14,777 nt of DNA from contig CAMORE010000044.1 in NCBI GenBank assembly GCA_946623365.1, forward strand, positions 1 through 14,777, given 5' to 3'. The notes beneath the pieces are model-generated. The model ran no database searches, was not told the origin of the DNA, and worked only from the letters and a program-made list of their open reading frames with translations. Within the stretch, counting starts at the first letter, position 1, and each line of letters begins with the position of its first letter. This document shows positions 1-7,285 of this stretch, piece by piece. The translations under genes and the position numbers were made by a program. This DNA is from an uncultured Acinetobacter sp. (GTDB lineage Bacteria; Cyanobacteriota; Vampirovibrionia; Gastranaerophilales; Gastranaerophilaceae).

Positions 1-51
1 CTACTTTTTCTCCTCTCTTTACCTCCGAAATAAAGAGAGGAGAAAAAGTAG
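1..51. repeat. Perfect 20-bp inverted repeat with 11-nt loop
   Basis: Positions 1-20 are the exact reverse complement of 32-51, with loop 21-31 between them. The arms are pyrimidine-rich on the left and purine-rich on the right, so each strand would fold into a long hairpin. The order is T-run, stem, A-run, the opposite of a rho-independent terminator, which needs the T-run after the stem. The loop contains ACCTCC, an anti-Shine-Dalgarno-like string. It may be the 3' end signal of an upstream gene, an end of a small mobile element or a protein-binding palindrome. The window edge prevents me from deciding. Confidence 0.75.
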
Positions 52-71
52 ATATAATAAGAGTTTTTGAA

Positions 72-105
72 TAAATGCAACAAAATATGTTATTTGTTGC
101 ATTTA
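72..105. repeat. 13-bp perfect inverted repeat upstream of ctpA
   Basis: The arms 72-84 (TAAATGCAACAAA) and 93-105 are exact reverse complements separated by 8 nt. No T-run follows on either strand, so it does not look like an intrinsic terminator. It lies about 110 nt upstream of the probable ctpA promoter and could be an operator or an RNA hairpin at the end of an upstream transcript. The rest of 52-290 shows no gene and no recognisable RNA. Confidence 0.6.
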
Positions 106-214
106 GGTAACCAATTATTCGACATGTACAATTACGAAAAATAAATTTTTTCTGCCAAACGATATTGCTGCATACAACCATAACCGACTTAAGCGTAAAT
201 AAATCCCTTCAAAT

Positions 215-246
215 TTGATATTTAAAAAATAATTGTGTAGTATAAT
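215..246 (+). promoter_or_regulatory. Probable ctpA promoter
   Basis: TTGATA at 215-220 and a perfect TATAAT at 241-246 lie 45 nt upstream of the ctpA ATG. The spacer is 20 nt, longer than the usual 16-18, so the -10 box is convincing and the -35 pairing is doubtful. An AGAGGAG ribosome-binding site follows at 272-278. Confidence 0.4.
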
Positions 247-290
247 ATAAAGAGCGCTTTTTATTTGATAAAGAGGAGTTTAGTTTTAAC

Positions 291-1553
291 ATGAAAAAAA
301 AATTTATAACATCCGGTTTAATATTAATGACCGCATTACTAACTACTGTTGGGAATGCATATTCTGCAACACCTGCAGAACTATATGACACAGTATGGAA
401 TTTAATAAACAAAAAATATTATGACCCTACAGATAATTGTCAAGATTGGGAAAAATGGAGATATCGATACGAGCATAAACTTAAGACAAAAGAAGATGCA
501 TATGTTGCTATAGAAACGATGTTAGCGAGTCTTAACGATCCATACACACGATTTCTTGATCCAAAAGAATTTTCCGAAGAAAATCAATCTATAAAAGGAT
601 CTTTAAAGGGTATCGGCACTCAAATCGGGTTGAAAGACGGACAACTTGTTATTATAGCACCGCTGGAAGATTCCCCTGCTGAAAGAGCGGGGTTACAAGC
701 AGATGATGCGATTCTGGAAATTAACGGTGAGAGCACAAAAGGCATAAGCGTAGATGTGGCAGCAGATAAAATAAGAGGAGAAAAAGGAACAACCGTAACC
801 CTTTTAATAAAAAGAAAAGATGTTCCCAATAAAACTTACAGTATTGTAAGAGATGAAATAGAAGTCAAGTCGGTTTCCACAAAACCTCCGTTTGAAACAA
901 AAATTCCTGAAGATTTCCAGTATATAAGACTTAGTTCATTTATAAGCAAAAATGCAGCGGGAGAAATCGAAACAATTTTAAATGAATCACCTGATACAAA
1001 GGGTTATATCATAGACTTACGTTCAAACCCCGGAGGACTTTTAACAAATGCCATCTATATTTCTGATATGTTATTAAAAGGCGGAGTTATTGTCAGCACC
1101 GTTGACAGAGACAGCTATAAGTCAACAACAAGAGCGAGGGTACATCAGGTAACTAATAAGCCGATTGTTATTTTAATAAACAAAGGCTCTGCATCAGCAA
1201 GTGAAATTTTGAGCGGCGCATTAAAAGATAATAATCGTGCAACAATTGTCGGAGAGCAATCTTTTGGAAAAGGTCTTGTACAAGAGATTAACAGACTTCC
1301 GGATGAAGCAGGTGTCAATATAACTATTCAAAGATATTTAACACCATCAGGAAGTGATATTCACAAAAAAGGTATTACACCGGATGTTGTGGTAGAATTA
1401 AAGAAGGAAAATGTTGACGCAAAAGATGATGTTCAACTGAAGAAAGCAATTGAAATACTGAAAGAGATGACATGTCTTGGAGAAAAGAATGGAAAATTAG
1501 GAGCGGGGGTAAATCAGGGGGTAAATCCCAAAACGGCTCAGACTCCGCAATAA
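291..1553 (+). CDS. ctpA: S41 carboxy-terminal processing protease, CtpA type
   Basis: This is an exported serine protease of the C-terminal processing family (420 residues), which trims or degrades envelope proteins from their C-termini. Residues 1-26 look like a Sec signal peptide: MKKK, a hydrophobic stretch, then a small-residue AYSA end. A PDZ domain covers about 97-185, and the S41 catalytic core about 190-370. The Ser/Lys dyad is visible as GSASASE (Ser302) and FGKG (Lys327), 25 residues apart as in CtpA/CtpB proteases, with Gln331 four residues later. The IDLRSNPGG motif is at 241-249. The start is supported by AGAGGAG 12 nt upstream and by the signal peptide. The last 27 codons overlap recJ in another frame, and this tail (GAGVNQGVNPK...) is low-complexity and probably not needed for activity. 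It is the first gene of a likely ctpA-recJ unit. Confidence 0.93.
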   Translation: MKKKFITSGLILMTALLTTVGNAYSATPAELYDTVWNLINKKYYDPTDNCQDWEKWRYRYEHKLKTKEDAYVAIETMLASLNDPYTRFLDPKEFSEENQSIKGSLKGIGTQIGLKDGQLVIIAPLEDSPAERAGLQADDAILEINGESTKGISVDVAADKIRGEKGTTVTLLIKRKDVPNKTYSIVRDEIEVKSVSTKPPFETKIPEDFQYIRLSSFISKNAAGEIETILNESPDTKGYIIDLRSNPGGLLTNAIYISDMLLKGGVIVSTVDRDSYKSTTRARVHQVTNKPIVILINKGSASASEILSGALKDNNRATIVGEQSFGKGLVQEINRLPDEAGVNITIQRYLTPSGSDIHKKGITPDVVVELKKENVDAKDDVQLKKAIEILKEMTCLGEKNGKLGAGVNQGVNPKTAQTPQ

Positions 1554-3829
1554 TTGATGAATTATTAAAGATTAGGGGCATTAAAACTGAAGAGGAGAAA
1601 AAGTGCTTTTTAAATCCTCTTGAGATAACTTTAATGCACCCTAATGCTTTTTGTGATATGCAAAAAGCTGTAGACAGAATATGTAAAGCAATTGATGAAA
1701 AAGAAAAAATCCTTATATATGGGGATTTTGATGCTGACGGAATTACATCTACTTCTGTATTGGTAAAAACTTTTAGTTTTTTAGGCGGAAATGCAGATTA
1801 CTATATACCTGACAGAGATACAGAAGGACATGGACTTAATTCAAAATCTCTTGTGAAGTTATTAAGTTCAAAAAATCCAAAACTCATAATAACTGTAGAT
1901 AACGGGATAAGCAGTTACGATGAAGTAAAATTTATAAACAGCTTTGGACGTGATGTTATTATAACAGATCACCACGAAGCTCCGGAAAAAATTCCGCCTG
2001 CATATGCAATAATTAACCCCAAGGCAATGAACTCATTAAGTGAAAAACTTACTACAACACAAATAGAATATTTAACTTCACTTGCAGGAGTCGGAGTTGC
2101 GTTTAAACTTGCTCAAGGAGTACTGGAAAAATACGATAAATTGGATTATTCATATGAAATTTTACCTCTTGTTACAGTCGGAACTATTGCAGATTTGGTT
2201 CCTTTAATCGGTGAAAACCGATACTTTGTAGCAAAAGGGCTAGAACTCATTGCTCAAGGCAAAAATTACGGATTAAAACGCCTATTGGACTATGCCGGTC
2301 TGAACACAGACAACGGACTAACTGCTGAACAGGTTGCATTTACTATTGCCCCGAGGATTAATGCGTCCGGAAGGATAGAATCTGTTGATCCTGCGGTAAA
2401 ACTTTTTATATCTGATAATAAACAAGAAATTGAAATGTGCATAATGCAGCTTGATAACTTGAATAAAATTCGCCAGCAAATGGTATCTGATACTTTTGAA
2501 GAGGCGGATAACATATGGATTAACTCAAGGAGCAGAGATAATGCAATTATTCTTGCAAATCCGAATTGGCATATAGGCATAATAGGAATAGTAGCTTCCA
2601 AATTTGTAGAAAAATATTATAAACCGACTTTTATTATGACATATTCAGAAGAAACAAAAACCTATCGCTGTTCCGCAAGAGGTGTAAAAGAACTTAATTT
2701 GTATGACATAATAACAAATATTTCTGATAAACTTGAAGGTTTTGGCGGTCATAAACTTGCAGGAGGTTTTACATTCTCAACAGACAAAGCCGATTTTGAA
2801 GAAGTAAAAAAAGCATTAAATCAAACTGTTGACGAAATGTTAAACGGTCAAAAACTTATACCGTCTTTAGATATAGATATGGAACTTTCAATTAATGATG
2901 TATCAGTATCATTAGTAGAAGAACTCTCAAAGCTTGAACCTTTTGGGATGTCTAATCCTTCTCCTACTTTTGCAGTTAATGGATTAACGCTAAAAGAAAA
3001 AAAATTAATGGGTTCTACAAAAGAACATTTAAAACTTATTGTAGAAGGTGAAAGCGGAAATGTTGATTGTGTCTGGTGGTCGAGAGGAGATATTCCACTT
3101 TTAAAAGGTGATAAAATTGATATTGCGTTTGCTCCGCAAATAAATGTATTTAATGGTGTAACAAGTGTTCAGTTAATTTTAAAAGATGTTCATGCAGAAG
3201 GACTTGAACAAGAAGAAGAATCAAAACAAAAAGTTTACGATCACAGAAAAAAAACTAATATTTTTGCCCAAGTAAATGATTATATAAAAAAATCAGATAA
3301 AAAAATTATTGTATTTGCAGAAAATAGAAATATTATTGAACAGCTCAAACCATATCCGGATATATATAAATCAGTAGTAAACCGAATTACCGCGGATAAA
3401 GCAGATGTGCTGATGTTTTTTGATTATCCTGCTGATGATGATATATTTCAAAATCTTCTTCAAACCGTTGGAGCAGATTCAATACACTATATGAATTATT
3501 ACAGTCAAAGAAATGATGAAGAATCTTATATGAAAACTTTTTCAGGAATGGTACGATACACATGTAATAACTTTGATGGGGAATTTGATTTAAAAAGAGG
3601 GGCATCAGCACTTGGAGTTACAAACATTGTTATAGAAACAATGCTGGAAATGTTTGAAGATATTGGTATGTTGAAAATTAATAGCAGAAATGATAACTCT
3701 TTTAATGTATCATTTATAAATTCCGTTGAAATTTCTAAAGTATATAACACTTCTAAGTATGCGGAATTTGTGGAACTTATGAATAATATTAATGATTATA
3801 AAAACAAATTTATGACAATGACTCTTTAA
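1472..3829 (+). CDS. recJ: Single-stranded-DNA-specific exonuclease RecJ
   Basis: RecJ is a 5'-3' single-strand DNA exonuclease of recombination and mismatch repair. All DHH-family metal motifs are present: DFDADG (85-90), VDN (142-144), DHH (166-168), and the DHHA1 motif GFGGHKLAGG (423-432). An OB-type domain (about 465-575) follows. A further C-terminal region of about 195 residues brings the length to 785, similar to the long RecJ forms of Firmicutes rather than the 577-residue E. coli enzyme. No in-frame ATG, GTG or TTG exists between 1472 and the conserved LLKIRGI (31-37), so ATG 1472 is the likely start even though it lies 82 nt inside ctpA. The Shine-Dalgarno is weak (AAAGAG, 5 nt upstream), suggesting translational coupling to ctpA. 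Its stop overlaps that of a minus-strand gene by 4 nt, leaving no room for a terminator between them. Confidence 0.95.
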   Translation: MSWRKEWKIRSGGKSGGKSQNGSDSAIIDELLKIRGIKTEEEKKCFLNPLEITLMHPNAFCDMQKAVDRICKAIDEKEKILIYGDFDADGITSTSVLVKTFSFLGGNADYYIPDRDTEGHGLNSKSLVKLLSSKNPKLIITVDNGISSYDEVKFINSFGRDVIITDHHEAPEKIPPAYAIINPKAMNSLSEKLTTTQIEYLTSLAGVGVAFKLAQGVLEKYDKLDYSYEILPLVTVGTIADLVPLIGENRYFVAKGLELIAQGKNYGLKRLLDYAGLNTDNGLTAEQVAFTIAPRINASGRIESVDPAVKLFISDNKQEIEMCIMQLDNLNKIRQQMVSDTFEEADNIWINSRSRDNAIILANPNWHIGIIGIVASKFVEKYYKPTFIMTYSEETKTYRCSARGVKELNLYDIITNISDKLEGFGGHKLAGGFTFSTDKADFEEVKKALNQTVDEMLNGQKLIPSLDIDMELSINDVSVSLVEELSKLEPFGMSNPSPTFAVNGLTLKEKKLMGSTKEHLKLIVEGESGNVDCVWWSRGDIPLLKGDKIDIAFAPQINVFNGVTSVQLILKDVHAEGLEQEEESKQKVYDHRKKTNIFAQVNDYIKKSDKKIIVFAENRNIIEQLKPYPDIYKSVVNRITADKADVLMFFDYPADDDIFQNLLQTVGADSIHYMNYYSQRNDEESYMKTFSGMVRYTCNNFDGEFDLKRGASALGVTNIVIETMLEMFEDIGMLKINSRNDNSFNVSFINSVEISKVYNTSKYAEFVELMNNINDYKNKFMTMTL
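1505..1527 (+). repeat. 12-nt tandem duplication in the ctpA/recJ overlap
   Basis: GGGGGTAAATC occurs at 1505-1515 and again at 1517-1527, a 12-nt period. It lies in the part read in two frames, where it encodes GVN-QGVN in CtpA and SGGK-SGGK in RecJ. A 12-nt step keeps both frames open. It looks like a slippage duplication tolerated in the flexible CtpA tail and RecJ N-terminus. Confidence 0.7.
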
Positions 3830-4914
3830 TATTTTATACTGCTTATAATATTACCTTCATGATCCTTATTATATTCCAATTGATACATGTATTTGCCATA
3901 CCTGTCATACACAAACGAGCGGCCTATTGACGAATCGTAATAACAAAGTCTTGTTTGGATATCATTGTTAGAATCAATAAATTTTGTCAGCTGAATTTCG
4001 TTTTCAGTAACATCATGCAAATTTAACATAGAAGCCAGATGTTTATACACATTTTGAATACCAATTTGATATTTATAATCAATGGGTGTATTACCAAATC
4101 TGAATGCTTCTGCAAATTCTTTGTTATTATCGGTTGTTGCAAACGACTTTAATCTTACCGAAGGTTTTTGCTGTTCTTCGTATTTACACTCTATATCACG
4201 CCCTTGAAATAAGTCCCATTCGGTCCTTGTATATCCGATTGTATTTTTTCTGTCATCAAGCGTAAATTTGCATACTCTTACCTTTGGAAAACGAGTACAA
4301 AGCTCTTTATCTGATAAAGTTATGCTATATGCGGTTTTATTATTTATATCATAATAGTACGCATCCTCGTCCACGAAAAATAAAGAGGAAGGGTCAACTG
4401 CTTTACCCGCACGCTCAGCAATTCCTTTCATAGCTTGTCTTGTTTGAATAGCTGTCGGATATATATTCATGTTGTATGAATGTATTTTTAAGCCTTTTTG
4501 AATAATATCCTGACGTTTTATATCCTTTACCATACGAATATAATTTTTTAATCCGCCAAATGCAGAATCTTTTGAAATTAAAGCTGTCGATACAAAGTGT
4601 TTGGCAATATCAGAATCCATGTCGTTTACTATTGTATCAAAAGTATAATACCCGCCATTATATCCTGCTGCAATGCAAACTTTATTGTTATAACAAGAAC
4701 AATGCGTTATTCCTGCATTTTTTAATATAAGTTCACTATCTTTAAACGTTTCGGTGGGCGTAACTGCTTCTGTAACAGCTTCCGTTATTTTTTCTATTCT
4801 ATTGTTATTTTTAGCATTCAAGATTTTTTTTGTTGCTTTATTCAGATATTGCTTTGCCCTAAAAGATTCTTGATTAACAACATTGTTACTATTAGTTATG
4901 TGTTGAATTTTCAT
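3826..4914 (-). CDS. Uncharacterised protein, 362 aa, with N-terminal SFRAK motif
   Basis: I do not recognise a family. The protein appears soluble and cytoplasmic, with no signal peptide or membrane segment. A low-complexity N-terminus of about 60 residues (MKIQ..., Asn-rich, SFRAK at 18-22, and a small EAVTEAVTPTE repeat near 45-55) precedes a denser region rich in Tyr, Asp and Lys (about 60-362). The region HCSCYNNKVC (71-80) has three cysteines, but I cannot call a metal site. Similar short 'F-(R/K)-(A/G)' N-termini occur, as I recall, on many lineage-specific proteins of gut Melainabacteria, which would make this a lineage-specific gene. The ATG is preceded by a weak AAGG about 8 nt upstream. 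It lies 55 nt after the radical SAM gene on the same strand and may share its transcript. Codon use looks like that of its neighbours. Confidence 0.75.
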   Translation of the reverse strand: MKIQHITNSNNVVNQESFRAKQYLNKATKKILNAKNNNRIEKITEAVTEAVTPTETFKDSELILKNAGITHCSCYNNKVCIAAGYNGGYYTFDTIVNDMDSDIAKHFVSTALISKDSAFGGLKNYIRMVKDIKRQDIIQKGLKIHSYNMNIYPTAIQTRQAMKGIAERAGKAVDPSSLFFVDEDAYYYDINNKTAYSITLSDKELCTRFPKVRVCKFTLDDRKNTIGYTRTEWDLFQGRDIECKYEEQQKPSVRLKSFATTDNNKEFAEAFRFGNTPIDYKYQIGIQNVYKHLASMLNLHDVTENEIQLTKFIDSNNDIQTRLCYYDSSIGRSFVYDRYGKYMYQLEYNKDHEGNIISSIKY

Positions 4915-4969
4915 ATATTCTACCTTTTTAAATAATATAAAACCTGTAATTATAAATTTTGTTAATTAG

Positions 4970-5899
4970 TTAATAATTTGTTACATTTTTCCCCTGCCAA
5001 GAATTTCGACTAATAAATTCTCTATCTATTCGATTTAGCGTATCAAGTTTCCTTCCTATCCATCGAGGGGCGACAAGTTCCGTTCGAAGTCCGTTACCTG
5101 CAAGACGATGGATTGTCGTTTCCGGAGGTAAATATTCTAAAAAGTCGCATACTGTTGAAACATACTCATCTTCTGTCATAAAATAAATTTCACCATTATT
5201 ATACATGTCTGCCAATTTTGTCCCTTCTAAAGCGCAAAGCATATGAATTTTCACCCCTTCAGGCTCAAGGTTTGAGATAGTTTTAGCTGTTTCCATCATT
5301 TCATCATATGTTTCAAAAAGGTTTAGAATAATATGTAAACATATATTTATACCCATGCTTTTTGTCTTTTCATATGCATCTAAAAAGCATTTGTAATCAT
5401 GTCCCCGATTTATTTTTTTTAATGTTTTATCATGAACCGATTGTAAACCATATTCTATCCAAGTATAGTAATCCGGCACAAATGAACTTATTAAATTTAA
5501 TTTGTCTTCATCTACACAATCAGGTCTTGTTCCGATTGATAGCCCTACAATATCATCCCTGCATAGCGACGCAGCATATATTTTTTCCAATTCTTTAACC
5601 GGTTTATACGTATTAGAAAAAGCTTGAAAGTAAGACATAAACTTTTGTGCCTTAAATCTGTTTTTTAAGGTTTCTGCACCCGTATTAACCTGTTCTTCTA
5701 TACTCAAACTGTTTGAATGAGCCTGAGAAAAACTTCCTCCGTCATCACAAAAAATACAGCCGTCTTTTGAAATTGTTCCGTCCCGATTCGGGCATGAAAA
5801 ACCTGCATCAAGAGTTATTTTATAAACTTTTGCTCCAAATTTCAGCTTTAAATGTTCACTAAATTGATTATACCGTTTATCTGTTCCGTTATAATTCAT
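4970..5899 (-). CDS. Radical SAM protein, YhcC/YtqA (TIGR01212) type
   Basis: This is a 309-residue radical SAM enzyme. The iron-sulfur cysteines are C36, C48 and C51 in CPNRDGTISKDGCIFC, the spaced C-x11-C-x2-C arrangement that marks the TIGR01212 family (E. coli YhcC, B. subtilis YtqA) instead of classical C-x3-C-x2-C. Other family blocks are LSIGTRPDCVD, WIEYGLQS and VKIHMLCALEGTKLA. The family is thought to act in tRNA wobble-uridine modification in some Gram-positive bacteria; I treat that only as a possibility here. The stretch normally written HVI.GLPGET reads HIILNLFET, with the GLPG loop altered and apparently one residue shorter. The gene starts 44 nt after the glmU stop. Its ribosome-binding site is weak (AGAG, about 12 nt upstream). 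Confidence 0.85.
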   Translation of the reverse strand: MNYNGTDKRYNQFSEHLKLKFGAKVYKITLDAGFSCPNRDGTISKDGCIFCDDGGSFSQAHSNSLSIEEQVNTGAETLKNRFKAQKFMSYFQAFSNTYKPVKELEKIYAASLCRDDIVGLSIGTRPDCVDEDKLNLISSFVPDYYTWIEYGLQSVHDKTLKKINRGHDYKCFLDAYEKTKSMGINICLHIILNLFETYDEMMETAKTISNLEPEGVKIHMLCALEGTKLADMYNNGEIYFMTEDEYVSTVCDFLEYLPPETTIHRLAGNGLRTELVAPRWIGRKLDTLNRIDREFISRNSWQGKNVTNY

Positions 5900-5918
5900 A
5901 ATATTATTTTCTCTGTAA

Positions 5919-5953
5919 AAATAAGTCTATAGATTAATCTATTTTACTTATTT
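5919..5953 (-). terminator. AT-rich hairpin at the end of glmU, possible weak terminator
   Basis: On the minus strand, arms AAATAAGT and ACTTATTT (8 bp, 5946-5953 with 5919-5926) enclose a perfect 14-bp palindrome, ATAGATTAATCTAT (5929-5942). The 3' arm runs into a short T-tract. The structure includes the glmU stop codon. The stem is almost entirely A-T, so termination would be leaky; it may instead be an RNA processing or attenuation element between glmU and the radical SAM gene. Confidence 0.35.
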
Positions 5954-7227
5954 AACTTTTTTGAAACCCAATTTTCGATTACTCTTAACGGTGCTCTTGT
6001 TATTGCAAGCGCCCATGAGGGTAAATCCTTTGTTATAACAGATAATGCCCCAACATTTGCGCCTTCTTCAACTTTAACCGGTGCTACAAGAACTGAATTC
6101 GAACCGATTTTTACATTATTGCCAATTATTGTTTTACTTTTTTCTTTTGTTAAAGGATTATAATTTGCGGTTATTGTTCCTGCTCCTATATTAACGTGAG
6201 AACCTATTTCCGCATCTCCGATATAAGTTAAATGACAAGCATTTGTGTTAGATTTTATGTGTGCTTTTTTTACTTCTACAAAATTACCTATTTTAACTTC
6301 ATCATCAAGAATAACTCCGCCTCTTAGATGTGCAAACGGGCCAATTTTACAGTTTTTACCAATTTTGTTATTTCCTTCTATGTACGTAGAAGGATAAATT
6401 ATTGTATCCGGCTCAATCTCAGTTTCAGGACTAATCCATGTAGAATCAGGATCAATTATCGTCACTCCGTTCGCTAAATGTTTATTAACTGTTCTTCTAT
6501 TTAAAAATTTAGTTGCTTCCGCTAAGTTTGCCTTTGAATTAATACCGTATATTTCAGAGTTGTCTTTCAGAATATACGCATTGACATTTAAGCCTTGTTC
6601 ATTTCCCCATTTTATAATATCCGTTAAATAATATTCCCCTTGAGCATTATTTGTTTTAAGCTGAGAAAAAGCAGGTTTAACCTTTTTCCAATCTAAACAA
6701 TATATGCCTGCATTAACTTCTTTTATTCCTTTTTGTTCAAGAGTTGCATCTTTCTCTTCTACAATACCTTCTACTTTTCCGTTATCACCCCTGATAATAC
6801 GTCCGTAATTGGTCGGATTTTCAAAAATAGTACTCATTACGGTTAAATCGGATTTATTAGCTTTATGGTACTCAACAAATTCTTTTAAAGTATCAGCCGT
6901 TATTAACGGAGTATCACCGCATAAAATAACTACTTCACCGTCGAAATCGTTAAGATAAGGAAGAACCATGCTAACGGCATGTCCGGTTCCGAGCTGCGGA
7001 GACTGAAGAACCGTTCTTGCATTTGAGTAGTTTTCTTTAATATATTCTTCAACTCTTTCTGCCTGATGTCCCACTATAACAAAATTTTCGTCAGCCAACC
7101 CCGTACCGTTTACAGCTTCTATAACATACCCTACTAAAGTCTTATCAAAAATTGTATGTAAAACTTTTGGTGTTTCTGACTTCATTCTTGTGCCTTTACC
7201 GGCTGCTAAAATTACTGATTTTAACAT
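5944..7227 (-). CDS. glmU: Bifunctional GlmU: GlcNAc-1-phosphate uridyltransferase / GlcN-1-phosphate acetyltransferase
   Basis: GlmU makes UDP-GlcNAc, the entry sugar for peptidoglycan and LPS, in two steps. The N-terminal uridyltransferase has LAAGKGTRM..PKVLH (7-24), QLGTGHA (78-84) and GDTPL (104-108, Asp105). The C-terminal left-handed beta-helix has Arg302, Lys320, His332 (catalytic, in CHLTYIGD), Tyr335, Asn346, Asn355 and Lys361. These all sit at a constant offset of -31 from the E. coli residues R333, K351, H363, Y366, N377, N386 and K392. The protein (427 aa against 456) therefore seems to lack one or two helix coils before the acetyltransferase site and some C-terminal tail, but keeps every active-site residue I can check. 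AGAGAGGAA lies about 7 nt before the ATG. It is divergent from rsmH across 58 nt. Confidence 0.96.
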   Translation of the reverse strand: MLKSVILAAGKGTRMKSETPKVLHTIFDKTLVGYVIEAVNGTGLADENFVIVGHQAERVEEYIKENYSNARTVLQSPQLGTGHAVSMVLPYLNDFDGEVVILCGDTPLITADTLKEFVEYHKANKSDLTVMSTIFENPTNYGRIIRGDNGKVEGIVEEKDATLEQKGIKEVNAGIYCLDWKKVKPAFSQLKTNNAQGEYYLTDIIKWGNEQGLNVNAYILKDNSEIYGINSKANLAEATKFLNRRTVNKHLANGVTIIDPDSTWISPETEIEPDTIIYPSTYIEGNNKIGKNCKIGPFAHLRGGVILDDEVKIGNFVEVKKAHIKSNTNACHLTYIGDAEIGSHVNIGAGTITANYNPLTKEKSKTIIGNNVKIGSNSVLVAPVKVEEGANVGALSVITKDLPSWALAITRAPLRVIENWVSKKLNK

Positions 7228-7244
7228 AAATTTTCCTCTCTTTA

Positions 7245-7274
7245 TTAAGATTATTATATCATAGAATTTATGAT
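7245..7274 (+). promoter_or_regulatory. Probable rsmH promoter, close to the start codon
   Basis: TTAAGA (7245-7250) and TATGAT (7269-7274) are separated by 18 nt; an alternative -10 is TAAAAT at 7274-7279. The ATG is at 7286, so transcription would begin at or within a few nt of the start codon. No Shine-Dalgarno is present, which suggests a leaderless mRNA. ATCATA (7258-7263) and TATGAT (7269-7274) also form a 6-bp inverted repeat that could bind a regulator. Confidence 0.45.
7253..7258 (-). promoter_or_regulatory. Probable glmU -10 box
   Basis: The minus strand carries a perfect TATAAT here, about 26 nt upstream of the glmU start and upstream of its AGAGAGGAA ribosome-binding site. I see no good -35. 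It falls inside the spacer of the opposing rsmH promoter, so the two divergent promoters overlap and should compete for polymerase. Confidence 0.4.
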
Positions 7275-7285
7275 AAAATTATTTT

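Noticed and set aside
75..110. Tiny frame ATG CAA CAA ... TAA inside the 13-bp inverted repeat
   Set aside because: It has eleven codons and no ribosome-binding site at usable distance, and is explained by the palindrome.
3827..3853. TAATATT/AATATTA hairpin at the recJ convergent end as a bidirectional terminator
   Set aside because: It is A-T only, seven pairs with a 13-nt loop, and lies within coding sequence; not distinguishable from base composition.
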